A stretch of 64,000 nucleotides of DNA from positions 1,302,001 to 1,366,000 of the forward strand of contig NZ_AP025484.1 of assembly GCF_024347455.1 (NCBI RefSeq). The letters are read 5' to 3'. A model generated the notes under the pieces. That model did no database searches. It had not been told where the DNA came from and saw nothing but the letters and a program-made list of their open reading frames with translations. Source of the stretch: Vibrio echinoideorum. Lineage in GTDB: Bacteria; Pseudomonadota; Gammaproteobacteria; Enterobacterales; Vibrionaceae. Below are positions 28,228 to 37,851 of this stretch, in pieces. Made by a program: the position numbers and the translations under genes. Every line of letters starts with the position of its first letter. Position 1 is the stretch's first letter.

Positions 28228-30987
28228 TCAAATAACATTGAACTCAACTTTCAAACGTTCCATTAATTGAGCGGGGTTATCGGCTTTAAACGCAAGAGCC
28301 GATAAGCAAGTCGTATTCGTCACTATTGCCTTCCACACTTCAAAGGTCGCCATCGGAAGATGCGAGTAATTAGCAAACAAATCGTTGATAAAGCGCCAGC
28401 TACTGTGATTAAAGTCATTCGCTAACATTGGGAGCACATCGGCTATCGCGTTTGGGTTAGTTACTGGATGAAATAACGCAACCGCCTTATTTAAAGTTTT
28501 AACATCACTAGAATGTTCAATAGGCTCACGACTTGGAATAAACTTCGCGCGAAAAGCCAACTGAGTCTTGTTTGAAGGAACGATTAACGCTGGCTGAGAT
28601 AATTTTGTATTTAGCTCGAATACGCCTGTCGCTACGCCATTGGAATATCTTTGTTGAAGGGCGTGCGGTTTTTCTGCTGGGTCAGCCAAATTAATCAATT
28701 CTGGCTTAATAATGAGTTCTTTTTCCAGTTTTACATTAAAGCTCACAGTGTCATTTAGCTGTTGAGCTTCTGTGGCATATCGTCCAATGATAGTTTGTTG
28801 TTCTCTACAACCCGACCCTCCAATAACCATTCGGATTTCATCATCAAGTTCACCAGATGCTGCCAATAGTTCGCGAATTCGATGGCGAAACTCATATAAG
28901 CTGACCTCTAGCACCTTATCTGCAACCTTGTACTCCCAATAATAAGACGCATCACGAGACCTCGTCGGCCCTTTCAATTCAATATGGTAACTTGCCGCTA
29001 CATCTACACGCGGGAAAAACTGAATACGTGCACCTAATAAATCATCGATGGTGATACGATTGGCTAGACCGTTACCATGTTTGTCAAAGGTTAACGCTCC
29101 TGAGGCTGGAAAAGGTACCCGTACTTTTATCGGGTCAGCCATCAAGTTAGCACTGATAGAGAGAATAATATCCGCTGGCGGTGACCCTTCAGCTGTCACC
29201 GTTATTCTCTTGCCACCTTCTATATTGGTTTGTTTATAGGAGACCTGTTCGCCTTCTATGGATACAAATAAGTTCCTTTCACAATGAAGATCGACAAAAC
29301 CACTATTAGCCTGCTTAGACGGCTTAAGTTCAATGCCGAATGATTGCGGAAGAATAGCGAAGCGTTTACGAAGCATTGTTCGATTACCACTCGCCTTTAA
29401 ACGTACTGATTGGATACCAAACAAGCCAGCTTGATGCGTTTCTCCTAGTGGTTTATTACCTAACCATAATTCTGTATGCGCTTCTTGGCTGGTAATGGTT
29501 GGCAACCCCAGATAGATAGGTTGTCCAGTACTTGAGTAATATTGTAATTTGACACCTCGAACGCTCACTTGCTCTGCTAAGACTGCAGACTGTCGCGTTG
29601 ATATTACATAAGTATCATGCTCATCATCTTCAGTATAATAATTAACCTTAATTTCCCCACTAAAGTGGACAAACTGGCAGTGTTCTGTCGTTACTGATGT
29701 GCACAATTCTGGAAACTCGGCAGTGTACGTCGAACCTTTTGATAAGATAGCTTTCAGTTGATCTGCTTTAACATTTACACTTCCTTGTCCAACGACCCAA
29801 TCATGTTCACCGTCTGACTTAAGCACAATGGGCATCTCATTCATAGCGAGATCAGAATTAGCGATTTCTTCACGATGAAGCTCAACACCGGCTTGCAATA
29901 CGACTAAGTACAGATCTTGCTCTATAGCTTGGCGACGAAATTCACAAGCAGGAGTTCGTAAAATAACCTTCGTCGTTTCTCCTTCAAAGGTTGTATGACC
30001 AATGCCTAGCTCTGCAATTACTCTATTGCCTTCTTGTATAAATAACTCAACTCGACTGTTAATCAATGCTTCGCGTTTAAAAGGCATAGGTATCGCCTTC
30101 ATCAATTTAATTTGAGCAACAAAGCCCAAATCATCATTGTTCGAAAGCCTTTGCCTGCAAATAATTCGTTTTGTTTGTTGTGATTTATCTTTTCGCTGAA
30201 CGGAGGCTGAAGTCAGCAAGCCAGTGAGAAATTCACTTCCGGTGTCTACATCAAGCGGGATTGGAAATAGGTCTCTCCAATTGGGTAATTGGGTGTCTAA
30301 ATGATCGGCTGGTTGCTCTTGTTGTTGCAGGTTGTATTCGTCAGTTAAACGCAGCAATAGCTCCGCCATATTAGTGATTAGATCAACCGTCGTTTCTTGT
30401 CTAAATGCCTCAGGTAAATGTTCAAGGCCCTCCGACACTAACTGAAAAGGCGATTGGCCAAATTCCTGAGCGTCGTCAAAAAACCTAAGAATACGTTTAA
30501 AGATTGTTTGGAAACGGCCGCCTTCACTCGCTAGCAGCCCATAGGGCAAACCGCCCTCTCGAAATACTGAACCAAGAAAACTATGCCTTTCATCGTTATA
30601 TTGGCTAACCGTACGCTGCCAATATTTAAAACCTGTTTTTATTACTTTACTACGTTGGTTAGCATCTAACTCAAACTCTAAGCTGCTTGATATACCACTC
30701 CAGCTCCATCCACCTTGATATTGACGTCGATACCATTCAGCACTAAAAAGGCAAAAAGCGGCACACCAGCTACTATCTCCGTGCAATCTTGTTGGCAATT
30801 TTTGGTTTTTTAAACTGGTTCGTAAGTGATGATATTCGGATTCTGATAGCTGATAGGTAAAGAGCGGCTGACCTGTTGGCTGAGATAGTTCTCGCTTCGT
30901 CAAAATGGCTCGTAGGCAACCATTAACCGAAGTAGAGCCGAGTATCGCACTTGTAGGTTCAAGTGCGCTGGGGGACGTAGTATCCAT
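28228..30987 (-). CDS. Large YjiT/STY4851-like protein
   Basis: A 919-residue protein without membrane segments or NTPase motifs. The first ~250 residues are helical and rich in tryptophan and aromatic residues (WYRRQYQGGWSW); the middle is beta-rich and modular. From memory it resembles the STY4851/ECs_5259 (YjiT) family, which in enterobacteria lies beside a very large helicase gene within restriction-gene islands, the same arrangement as here. That match is recalled, not computed, so confidence in the family name is moderate. It is the first gene of the five-gene block and follows a 373-bp regulatory gap; a recognition or scaffold role is possible. Confidence 0.55.
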   Translation of the reverse strand: MDTTSPSALEPTSAILGSTSVNGCLRAILTKRELSQPTGQPLFTYQLSESEYHHLRTSLKNQKLPTRLHGDSSWCAAFCLFSAEWYRRQYQGGWSWSGISSSLEFELDANQRSKVIKTGFKYWQRTVSQYNDERHSFLGSVFREGGLPYGLLASEGGRFQTIFKRILRFFDDAQEFGQSPFQLVSEGLEHLPEAFRQETTVDLITNMAELLLRLTDEYNLQQQEQPADHLDTQLPNWRDLFPIPLDVDTGSEFLTGLLTSASVQRKDKSQQTKRIICRQRLSNNDDLGFVAQIKLMKAIPMPFKREALINSRVELFIQEGNRVIAELGIGHTTFEGETTKVILRTPACEFRRQAIEQDLYLVVLQAGVELHREEIANSDLAMNEMPIVLKSDGEHDWVVGQGSVNVKADQLKAILSKGSTYTAEFPELCTSVTTEHCQFVHFSGEIKVNYYTEDDEHDTYVISTRQSAVLAEQVSVRGVKLQYYSSTGQPIYLGLPTITSQEAHTELWLGNKPLGETHQAGLFGIQSVRLKASGNRTMLRKRFAILPQSFGIELKPSKQANSGFVDLHCERNLFVSIEGEQVSYKQTNIEGGKRITVTAEGSPPADIILSISANLMADPIKVRVPFPASGALTFDKHGNGLANRITIDDLLGARIQFFPRVDVAASYHIELKGPTRSRDASYYWEYKVADKVLEVSLYEFRHRIRELLAASGELDDEIRMVIGGSGCREQQTIIGRYATEAQQLNDTVSFNVKLEKELIIKPELINLADPAEKPHALQQRYSNGVATGVFELNTKLSQPALIVPSNKTQLAFRAKFIPSREPIEHSSDVKTLNKAVALFHPVTNPNAIADVLPMLANDFNHSSWRFINDLFANYSHLPMATFEVWKAIVTNTTCLSALAFKADNPAQLMERLKVEFNVI

Positions 30988-31071
30988 TAATAACCTAACC
31001 TTATTTACTTAACCTTAACTGTAAGCCGGCCAAATACTTCGCACTTAGCCATTTTTATACAAGCCAATGCA

Positions 31072-31088
31072 TTGCAACAAACATTCCG
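31072..31088 (-). promoter_or_regulatory. Weak sigma-54-like site upstream of the YjiT-like operon
   Basis: On the minus strand, GG and TTGCA are separated so that GG-N10-GC spacing is exact (CGGAAT ... GTTGCA), about 85-100 bp before the 919-residue gene. The -12 half is good; the -24 half lacks the usual TGGCAC context. Candidate only. Confidence 0.25.
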
Positions 31089-31133
31089 ATTAGTAACAAG
31101 TTGATTTATCAAGGAATAAGTCGGTAATCACAC

Positions 31134-31152
31134 TTTAACTTTGGAAGTTAAA
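31134..31152. promoter_or_regulatory. Palindrome in the gap before the YjiT-like operon
   Basis: TTTAACTT and AAGTTAAA form 8-bp arms with a 3-bp centre, about 150 bp upstream of the 919-residue gene. It may be an operator. The rest of the 373-bp gap (30988-31360) holds the weak sigma-54-like site and the hsdS terminator; no gene was seen. Confidence 0.35.
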
Positions 31153-31327
31153 TTACCAAGGTGTAATTAATTTTACGGTTAAGTTTAGAGAAAATAGATT
31201 ATTTGGATAACCACTGATGTGGTGAGTACTATTGCGATCTAGGCTTAACTTTTATGCCGTTGAAACCACCAACGGAAAGCAATGCTGTTTAACGTTATTT
31301 AAAGTAGAACAGGCCTAACCTTTGATC

Positions 31328-31355
31328 AAAAAAAGAGGCATCCGAAGATGCCTCT
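31328..31355 (-). terminator. Rho-independent terminator after hsdS
   Basis: On the minus strand a perfect 9-bp stem AGAGGCATC/GATGCCTCT with a TTCG tetraloop is followed by a run of seven T. It lies a few bases after the hsdS stop codon and closes the restriction operon. Confidence 0.9.
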
Positions 31356-31360
31356 GAAAT

Positions 31361-32575
31361 TTATAACTGACCTGAAAATGCTTTTTGAGATAAAGAGTTA
31401 AAAGATTCTTTCAGAAACACGTTAGTACTGTTTAGCTTTGCGTACCACTGGTTATAACTTGAGACCAACTTGACAAATTTAAGTTGCTCTTCCATGGGAG
31501 GAAGCATGAGTGGAAGCTCCTTTTGGCGTGTAATACCGATATAAGCTCTCGTGGACTGCTTACCTTCTTTTTCTAACAATGTTTGAAATGATTGCGTGTC
31601 AAAATACCCTTTCAAATATTCGGGTATTAGAGTGCGTTCATCTAGCCTATAGTAAGTGGTTTGAGGGCTAAAAATATAATCATCATACGTACTATCAAGC
31701 ACGGCTGTTAAACCAAGAGTTCCTTTGTGAGATAGCAAAACGTCCCTAGGTTTTGCAAACCCAATACGCAATTTATCTAACCATTCTGAAGACAGATAAT
31801 AACAACTATCAAATAGTACTTTGCCTTTTCGAATCACGTTAGCCGCCAAGAATGGGATACCTTCCGAAGAAAAATCGCTTACCTTTGGATGGCTATTACC
31901 ATGATTCCCGTCTTGGACATCAAGAATTATCTTAGCCTCAAGACATTCTTTGACTGTTTTTGTCTCCCACCCCTTCGGGTTCGTCACCGGGTCACCAAAC
32001 ATATCCAAGAACACGCTGCGTAAAAAATCATCAGCAAGGTCAATGGCTTGTTTACGTTTCTGGCGAATCGCATCGGCTTTATCCAAAATGGTAGCGATGC
32101 GTTTTTGTTCATCTAGTGGGGGGAGTGGGATCTGAAAAGTTTTCAAATCAGTTGCTGATAGATTCGGTTGAGCAGCGCCATTTTCATATAATTGAATCTC
32201 TCTTTCGCAAAGAAAGCTACCTAAGTAGTGCTTCAAATAATCGATGTGTATTTTCTCATTCACGCGAATGATCACAAGAGATGAAGCTATTGCCCCTTTC
32301 ATATCTGAGTCAACCAATGCGAACTTACCTAGAGAGCCTCGCAAACAAAAAAGGATATCCCCTTTTTCGATTTTCCCGCTGTTCAATGAATTGAACTTAT
32401 CCTCAGTTATGTAATTGAGCGCATCTGCATAAATAGTATGAACAAGGCTTAGATTACCAGCATTAATAAATGGGATACCCTCATCAACAAAAGAGCCTTT
32501 TGATGGGTAGTTTTTCCCTCTATCACCATTAATAAACTGGGCTACGTCTCCAAAGCTTACGACGGGCCAACTCAT
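31361..32575 (-). CDS. hsdS: Type I restriction enzyme specificity subunit HsdS
   Basis: A 404-residue specificity subunit with two target-recognition domains in tandem (about residues 1-150 and 200-360), each followed by a helical conserved region; the first ends [23 protein letters not shown], a hallmark of HsdS spacer helices, and the second ends [14 protein letters not shown]. The two domains read the two halves of a bipartite DNA site. It overlaps hsdM by 4 bp (ATGA), the usual arrangement, and is followed by a strong terminator. The recognition sequence cannot be deduced here. Confidence 0.93.
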   Translation of the reverse strand: MSWPVVSFGDVAQFINGDRGKNYPSKGSFVDEGIPFINAGNLSLVHTIYADALNYITEDKFNSLNSGKIEKGDILFCLRGSLGKFALVDSDMKGAIASSLVIIRVNEKIHIDYLKHYLGSFLCEREIQLYENGAAQPNLSATDLKTFQIPLPPLDEQKRIATILDKADAIRQKRKQAIDLADDFLRSVFLDMFGDPVTNPKGWETKTVKECLEAKIILDVQDGNHGNSHPKVSDFSSEGIPFLAANVIRKGKVLFDSCYYLSSEWLDKLRIGFAKPRDVLLSHKGTLGLTAVLDSTYDDYIFSPQTTYYRLDERTLIPEYLKGYFDTQSFQTLLEKEGKQSTRAYIGITRQKELPLMLPPMEEQLKFVKLVSSYNQWYAKLNSTNVFLKESFNSLSQKAFSGQL

Positions 32576-34167
32576 AGCATCGACTCCAACTCATTTAGGT
32601 CAGCTAGAATGTCATTCTCGAGGGCTTTGAGTTTGCCTAAAATCACTTTTGGTTCTTCATAAGTTTCTTGCTCATAGACTACTTCTTTATAGCGATTGAT
32701 CGACAGATCATATTTGTTCGACTTGATATCATCTTTCGCCACCAAGAAAGCTTTTTGTTTTTTATTCGCCCATTGCTCGGTTGACTCACCCGCCATTACC
32801 GCCGCTTGATACGCTTTGTACTGAGTAACAAGATCAGGTAAGTCGTTATCTTTGATTGGGGTACGTTTATCGTCAAGTGATTTACCATCGGCCTGTACAT
32901 CGTAGAACCAAACGTTATCGGTACTGCCACCTTTGGTGAAGATGATAATTGCGGTAGACACACCGGCATATGGCTTGAACACACCGCTTGGTAGTGAGAT
33001 AACAGCTTCTAACTGGTTATCTTCAATTAAGTGTGCACGAAGCGTTTGGTGCGCTTTAGAACTACCAAATAAAACACCGTCAGGCACAACAGTCGCACTA
33101 CGGCCACCAACCTTAAGCATGCGTTGAATCAAAGCAACAAACAGTAGCTCGGTTTTTTTGGTTTTAACTACTTTTAGAATGGCAGGATCGACATCTTCTT
33201 CATCTAGGCTGCCTTTAAATGGCGGGTTAGCTAGGATGATATCGAAGCCATTTTTTGCCTCATCGGGGAAGCGTTCAATAAAGCTTTGGCTTAATGTATC
33301 TTGGTAGTGGATACCCGGCTGTTTTACACCGTGCATCACCAAGTTCATTGCCGCAACACGTAGCATGGTAGAGTCAAAATCGAAGCCGTGGAACATGTCG
33401 TAATCGATATGGGCGCGATTTTCAAGCTCGTCACCTGCATACAGATAATTAAATACCGGATTACCGTCAATATCTAATACTGGCTTACCTTCTACGTCAA
33501 ATGCTTGCTCTTTCTCGGTGCCTTCTGGTGAAGAGTATTTCTCTAACAGGTATTCGTACGTCGATGAAAGAAAGCCGCCAGTACCGCAAGCAGGGTCACA
33601 AATGCGATGTGTTTCTTCAACATCGAGCATTTCGATCATGGCTCGGATGATATGGCGCGGTGTACGGAACTGACCGTTGATACCTGCAGTAGTTAATTTC
33701 GAAAGCAGGTATTCGTACAAGTCACCTTTTACGTCTTTGTTTTCTAGCGGTAGCTCACTCACCAACTCAACCGCCTTCACCAATAGCGATTGCTTTTGAA
33801 TCATTAGCTGAGCATCTTTCATAAACTCAGCAAACAAGGTGTCATCGCTGGTCAGCTCTTTAAAGAAGGGAAATACCTCGTCTTTAACCAATGGGTAAAG
33901 CTTTTCCGCACCTAAGTGACGAAATTTTTCCCAGCGGATATGTTGCTTATCCTTCTCTTTATCTTCGCTCATAGGAAAACGACGAGTGAATGGCTTACCA
34001 GTACGAGCGCTACGCTTCTCATCGTTACGTTCATTCATGTCTAACATACGGGCGTACATCAGGTAAGTAATTTGCTCAACGACGGTTAAAGGGTTGGTGA
34101 TACCACCGGTCCAGAACTCTTCCCATAGCTTATCGATTTGGCTTTTTAGTGCACCTGATGTAATCAT
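32572..34167 (-). CDS. hsdM: Type I restriction-modification methyltransferase HsdM
   Basis: A 531-residue N6-adenine methyltransferase. The SAM-binding motif DPACGTGGF lies near residue 190 and the catalytic NPPF ([10 protein letters not shown]) near 310; an N-terminal helical domain (about 1-140) matches HsdM_N. Length is normal for the family. It pairs with HsdS to methylate and with HsdR to restrict. It starts 170 bp after the hsdR stop; that gap shows no gene and no strong terminator, so hsdR, hsdM and hsdS may be co-transcribed or hsdM may have its own promoter. Confidence 0.95.
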   Translation of the reverse strand: MITSGALKSQIDKLWEEFWTGGITNPLTVVEQITYLMYARMLDMNERNDEKRSARTGKPFTRRFPMSEDKEKDKQHIRWEKFRHLGAEKLYPLVKDEVFPFFKELTSDDTLFAEFMKDAQLMIQKQSLLVKAVELVSELPLENKDVKGDLYEYLLSKLTTAGINGQFRTPRHIIRAMIEMLDVEETHRICDPACGTGGFLSSTYEYLLEKYSSPEGTEKEQAFDVEGKPVLDIDGNPVFNYLYAGDELENRAHIDYDMFHGFDFDSTMLRVAAMNLVMHGVKQPGIHYQDTLSQSFIERFPDEAKNGFDIILANPPFKGSLDEEDVDPAILKVVKTKKTELLFVALIQRMLKVGGRSATVVPDGVLFGSSKAHQTLRAHLIEDNQLEAVISLPSGVFKPYAGVSTAIIIFTKGGSTDNVWFYDVQADGKSLDDKRTPIKDNDLPDLVTQYKAYQAAVMAGESTEQWANKKQKAFLVAKDDIKSNKYDLSINRYKEVVYEQETYEEPKVILGKLKALENDILADLNELESML

Positions 34168-34337
34168 TATTCATTCTCTTAGTTTTTCGCTTGACTGCTT
34201 GCTTAATTCTTCGGCAAAGCTAGTTCGGGAGCAACCAACGGCGTATTCAGAGCCTTAATTCAAGGCCCTCATTCAAGGTAGTAGCCGCTGGTTTTTAATG
34301 GTTGTAGTGTAATCAGCTTGCTGGCTTAACCAAAGGG

Positions 34338-37300
34338 CTAATTCACTGCTTTCTCGACGCTTGATTGTTTATTACCCAAATGCACGCTAAAGCGACGCAC
34401 AAATTGCTCAACTACATCTGCTTGAGCAGGGTTTGGGAACACGCCGTCTAATCCCGCATCGTCAATTTGATTAAATGGTGCGTCATAAAGAGCTTCAATA
34501 TCAACGCTGCCATAACGACATAAGTGATTCTTGAGCATGCCGATAAAACGCTGCTGTCTTGCGTTCAAGTGAGTATGAACTTGTTGAACGAATGCGGTAA
34601 ATTCATGCTCAATTTGTTGTTCATCCATCCCTACAATCGTTCGTAAAATTTGGTCTAACTCGGCGGTTGATTCAGGGAAGAACTCTTTGAGTGTATGTAA
34701 ATCCACATTTGGGTTTTGTGTATGCACCAGTGCATTCAGTGTTGATAAATCAGCTTCTGTCACCGCTTGGCCGCCACGTATTTTCTGTAGCACAGTGTTA
34801 GATTCAAACAGTGGCGTCAGTGTTTTTTCAACTTCTTGACGGTAGATCTCGTAATCCACAGTGATGATGTCGGTTTTAATCTCTTCTGTTTCATAGAGCG
34901 TTGGATCTTCACGTAGGTCAATAATAGGCGTTTGCGGCGCAGGAGGCGCTACGCCTTTATCACGCAAGTGGATAACCGTGCGTAAATTATGGCGACACGT
35001 TTCTACCGCAAAATAATCGGCATCACTCAAATAGTTGGGTTGTTGAATCTGCTTGATCGTTGCCGCTTTACTACGCACTTCATTGAGATGCATCGACAGA
35101 CTGATGACTTTGTCTAAGATCGGCGATGCCTCTAACTCAACTTTACTTGGCTGCTGCAGTTTGGTGAGTTGCAATTGTAAGAATTGTAGGTCTAAACGCA
35201 GCGCTTCACTTTCACCAGTAGTCTTCTTCCACTGCATCAGAGGTGCCATTTCATCAAAGAGTAACGCTTTAGTATCTGGCGCCATCTGCATTAAACGTTT
35301 TTCTTCACTCAGCTGTGCTTTTAGTTTCCATTTCTCGCGTACCGCGATGGTTTGATCATTTAGAGAGTCAATGTCTGCCTTAATCTGCGGTATAACGTCG
35401 GCAAAGATTTCCATTTCTGCTTTTTTAAGCGCTTCGACGGCAAGCACTAATTTTGCTTCAAATACTTTTTGCGCCAAAGATTTACTTTGCGTTCCTTCAT
35501 CCTCATCTGGGTTCATTTTGAAATGCTCAAAGTTGCCCCAGTGGTCGAAGATGAGGAAGTGCTTCTTATCTGCTCCAGGCCCGTACAAGTTTTCACATAA
35601 ACGTGTACCACGCCCTACCATTTGCCAAAATTTTACTTTTGATTTTATAGGCTTAGCAAAGACCAAGTTAACACATTCAGGCACATCAATACCGGTGTCT
35701 AACATATCAACCGAGACGGCAATGGTAACTTCATCATCGTTACCTTCAGTACTTTTGAAGTTGTCGATAAGCTCTTCTGCTCTCTCATATTTTGAGTGGA
35801 TAACTCGGCAAAAATTTCCACCCATATCTGGGTACATTTCACTAAACAACTCAACTAGCAGTTCGGCGTGAGCTATGTTTCTTGCAAAGATAATCGATTT
35901 ACCAGGAAGTTGGTCATCCACATCTTTTAACCCCTTTTCCATTAGGTTGCGGATGATTGCTCGGTTGGTATCTTTATTGAATATGGCTTTATCAACCTGC
36001 TTCGCATCGAAATCCAGAGTGTTTGGATCAATACCTTGATCTTCTAGTTCTGCAATCTGCTCATCCGTCAGTTCGCTTGCCTTAATGCCGTCACGTAAGA
36101 ATTGAGTTGTGTGGGTAACGACTTTAAATGGAACTAAGTTTTTCTCTTCAATCGCTTGCTCAAGTGGGTAGTTCGCCGTCGGCATTTTGTAGTCACAGCC
36201 GAACAACTGACTGGTTGAGCGCGAAATCATCTCAACAGGAGTCGCGGTTAAACCCACTTGTAATGCATCGAAATATTTGAATAGCTCGCCGTACTTGTTG
36301 TAAATCGAACGATGCGATTCATCAGCAACGATCAGGTCAAAGTGGCCAACATCATACTCTTCATAATTTTGGATCATACCCGGATAGGTCGCGATAACGA
36401 TACGCGCCTTTGAAGCTAGTTCTTTCTTACTTTTACCTTTGATGAAAAGCGGCTCTTTAGTGTGCTCATTAAACGCATTACCAGCCTGTTTACGTAGCTC
36501 TTTTCGGTCACATAAGAACAGAATACGTTTCGCCCAACCTGCATCTAACAAGCGCTTGGCTAATGCAATAGAGACTCGCGTTTTACCCGTCCCGGTTGCC
36601 TGTACAATAAGGGCCTTTCGATGCTTGTCTGAAAAGCGCTCACAAATACGGCTGATGCTTTCCATTTGATATAAACGACCCGCAACTTTTGTATCAATGG
36701 GTGTGCTGTTTAAATCTTTCTTTATTTCTCGTTGAAGAATCAGATATTGAAGGCTGTCTTTTGAGTAATAGCCAAAAATCAGTCTAGGTGCGTAACCCTG
36801 AGCATCATCCCAAATATAGATTTCGTAACCGTTAGTGTAGAAAATGACTGGTCGCTGGCCGGTACTTGCTTCTAGTGCGTCTGCGTATAGTTTCGCTTGC
36901 TCACGCCCTGCATTGGCATCTTTTCGAGTACGCTTAGCTTCAATAACTGCTAATGGTTTGCCATTATCATCCCACAATACATAATCGCAGCGACCTTTGC
37001 CTGTTGTGGTTGGTTGGCCGTCGACTTCGTACTCTTTTGACACCTGTTCCGTGCTTTCATTATCAAGAGCGACATCCCAACCTTCACTGCGTAATTCAGC
37101 ATCAATGAGACGCTTACGAGTTTCGGCTTCATTAAAGTCAAAGCTGCTTTTTAGTGACAGGGTATTAGTGCGAATTTTATCGGCTTTAACGTGGTCAGTT
37201 TGCTGCTTCAGCTGAGCGGCTTGTTTCTGAGCTTCTAACTGCGCTTGCTTTACTTCTTCTAATTCTTTTAGCGCTTTCTTAAGAAGGTCATCATTTTGGT

Positions 37301-37787
37301 TAAGCTTCTGCTGTAACAGTTTGTTCTTTCTCTTGAACTCAGCTTTAGACTCTTCACCCGTTGGTGCATTGTCTGGAACAGTAAATTTAGGGCAACCTTC
37401 TATATCACCGTCGCCATAGGCCATATAGAGCCAACAACCAATAAAGTAAGACTCTTTCAACAACCAAATCGAATCATGTTGTGAGACTTTCCCTTCATGA
37501 GCAGCTTTGTTGCCCCCCTTGCGAACAGCGTGAAACTTATCAGCAATGGTTTTATCAACAACCGAGGTAAAAGCGCCACTGACAAGTTTGTCGTGCATTG
37601 AAGCATTGGGAGCAACAGGTAGGTGAAGTTCTTGGTATAGGTAACCAACAATTTTTTCAACATAACAACGTAGCTTCACGAGAGCACTTTGCGGATCAAC
37701 AACGGCATACGTTTCAGCAAAAGCACCAAGCTCAGCTAACTCGGGCCACTGTTCTCTTAAATGTTCAAAATTCATAGACTTCTTCAC
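34338..37787 (-). CDS. hsdR: Type I restriction enzyme endonuclease/translocase HsdR
   Basis: A 1149-residue restriction subunit. Residues ~1-110 look like a DUF4145-type domain, then a coiled coil (about 165-205), then the PD-ExK nuclease with DYVLWDDNGKPLAVIEAKR near 275-290. SF2 translocase motifs follow: ATGTGKTR near 400, ADESH near 490, LTATP, and MVGRGTRL. The start is GTG at 37787, eight bases after AGGAG; an internal ATG 12 bp later has a poorer site. A near-consensus sigma-54 promoter lies 28-46 bp upstream, which is unusual for a restriction subunit. Confidence 0.95.
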   Translation of the reverse strand: MKKSMNFEHLREQWPELAELGAFAETYAVVDPQSALVKLRCYVEKIVGYLYQELHLPVAPNASMHDKLVSGAFTSVVDKTIADKFHAVRKGGNKAAHEGKVSQHDSIWLLKESYFIGCWLYMAYGDGDIEGCPKFTVPDNAPTGEESKAEFKRKNKLLQQKLNQNDDLLKKALKELEEVKQAQLEAQKQAAQLKQQTDHVKADKIRTNTLSLKSSFDFNEAETRKRLIDAELRSEGWDVALDNESTEQVSKEYEVDGQPTTTGKGRCDYVLWDDNGKPLAVIEAKRTRKDANAGREQAKLYADALEASTGQRPVIFYTNGYEIYIWDDAQGYAPRLIFGYYSKDSLQYLILQREIKKDLNSTPIDTKVAGRLYQMESISRICERFSDKHRKALIVQATGTGKTRVSIALAKRLLDAGWAKRILFLCDRKELRKQAGNAFNEHTKEPLFIKGKSKKELASKARIVIATYPGMIQNYEEYDVGHFDLIVADESHRSIYNKYGELFKYFDALQVGLTATPVEMISRSTSQLFGCDYKMPTANYPLEQAIEEKNLVPFKVVTHTTQFLRDGIKASELTDEQIAELEDQGIDPNTLDFDAKQVDKAIFNKDTNRAIIRNLMEKGLKDVDDQLPGKSIIFARNIAHAELLVELFSEMYPDMGGNFCRVIHSKYERAEELIDNFKSTEGNDDEVTIAVSVDMLDTGIDVPECVNLVFAKPIKSKVKFWQMVGRGTRLCENLYGPGADKKHFLIFDHWGNFEHFKMNPDEDEGTQSKSLAQKVFEAKLVLAVEALKKAEMEIFADVIPQIKADIDSLNDQTIAVREKWKLKAQLSEEKRLMQMAPDTKALLFDEMAPLMQWKKTTGESEALRLDLQFLQLQLTKLQQPSKVELEASPILDKVISLSMHLNEVRSKAATIKQIQQPNYLSDADYFAVETCRHNLRTVIHLRDKGVAPPAPQTPIIDLREDPTLYETEEIKTDIITVDYEIYRQEVEKTLTPLFESNTVLQKIRGGQAVTEADLSTLNALVHTQNPNVDLHTLKEFFPESTAELDQILRTIVGMDEQQIEHEFTAFVQQVHTHLNARQQRFIGMLKNHLCRYGSVDIEALYDAPFNQIDDAGLDGVFPNPAQADVVEQFVRRFSVHLGNKQSSVEKAVN

Positions 37788-37814
37788 CTTTCTGTCTCCT
37801 AAGATGAGTGATAC

Positions 37815-37833
37815 TTTGCAACGTTTACGCCAA
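37815..37833 (-). promoter_or_regulatory. Sigma-54 (-24/-12) promoter of hsdR
   Basis: On the minus strand the sequence TTGGC-N8-TTGCAA has GG and GC separated by exactly 10 nt, matching the TGGCAC-N5-TTGCA consensus at all key positions. The implied start is near 37806, giving a leader of about 20 nt that includes the AGGAG ribosome site at 37796-37800. It lies between hsdR and the gene for a sigma-54 activator. Confidence 0.8.
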
Positions 37834-37851
37834 TTTCAAACTTGGTTGTTT

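Noticed and set aside
35053..35871. Plus-strand frames of 100 and 166 codons within hsdR
   Set aside because: Antisense to a well-supported HsdR C-terminal region, no motif and no ribosome sites.
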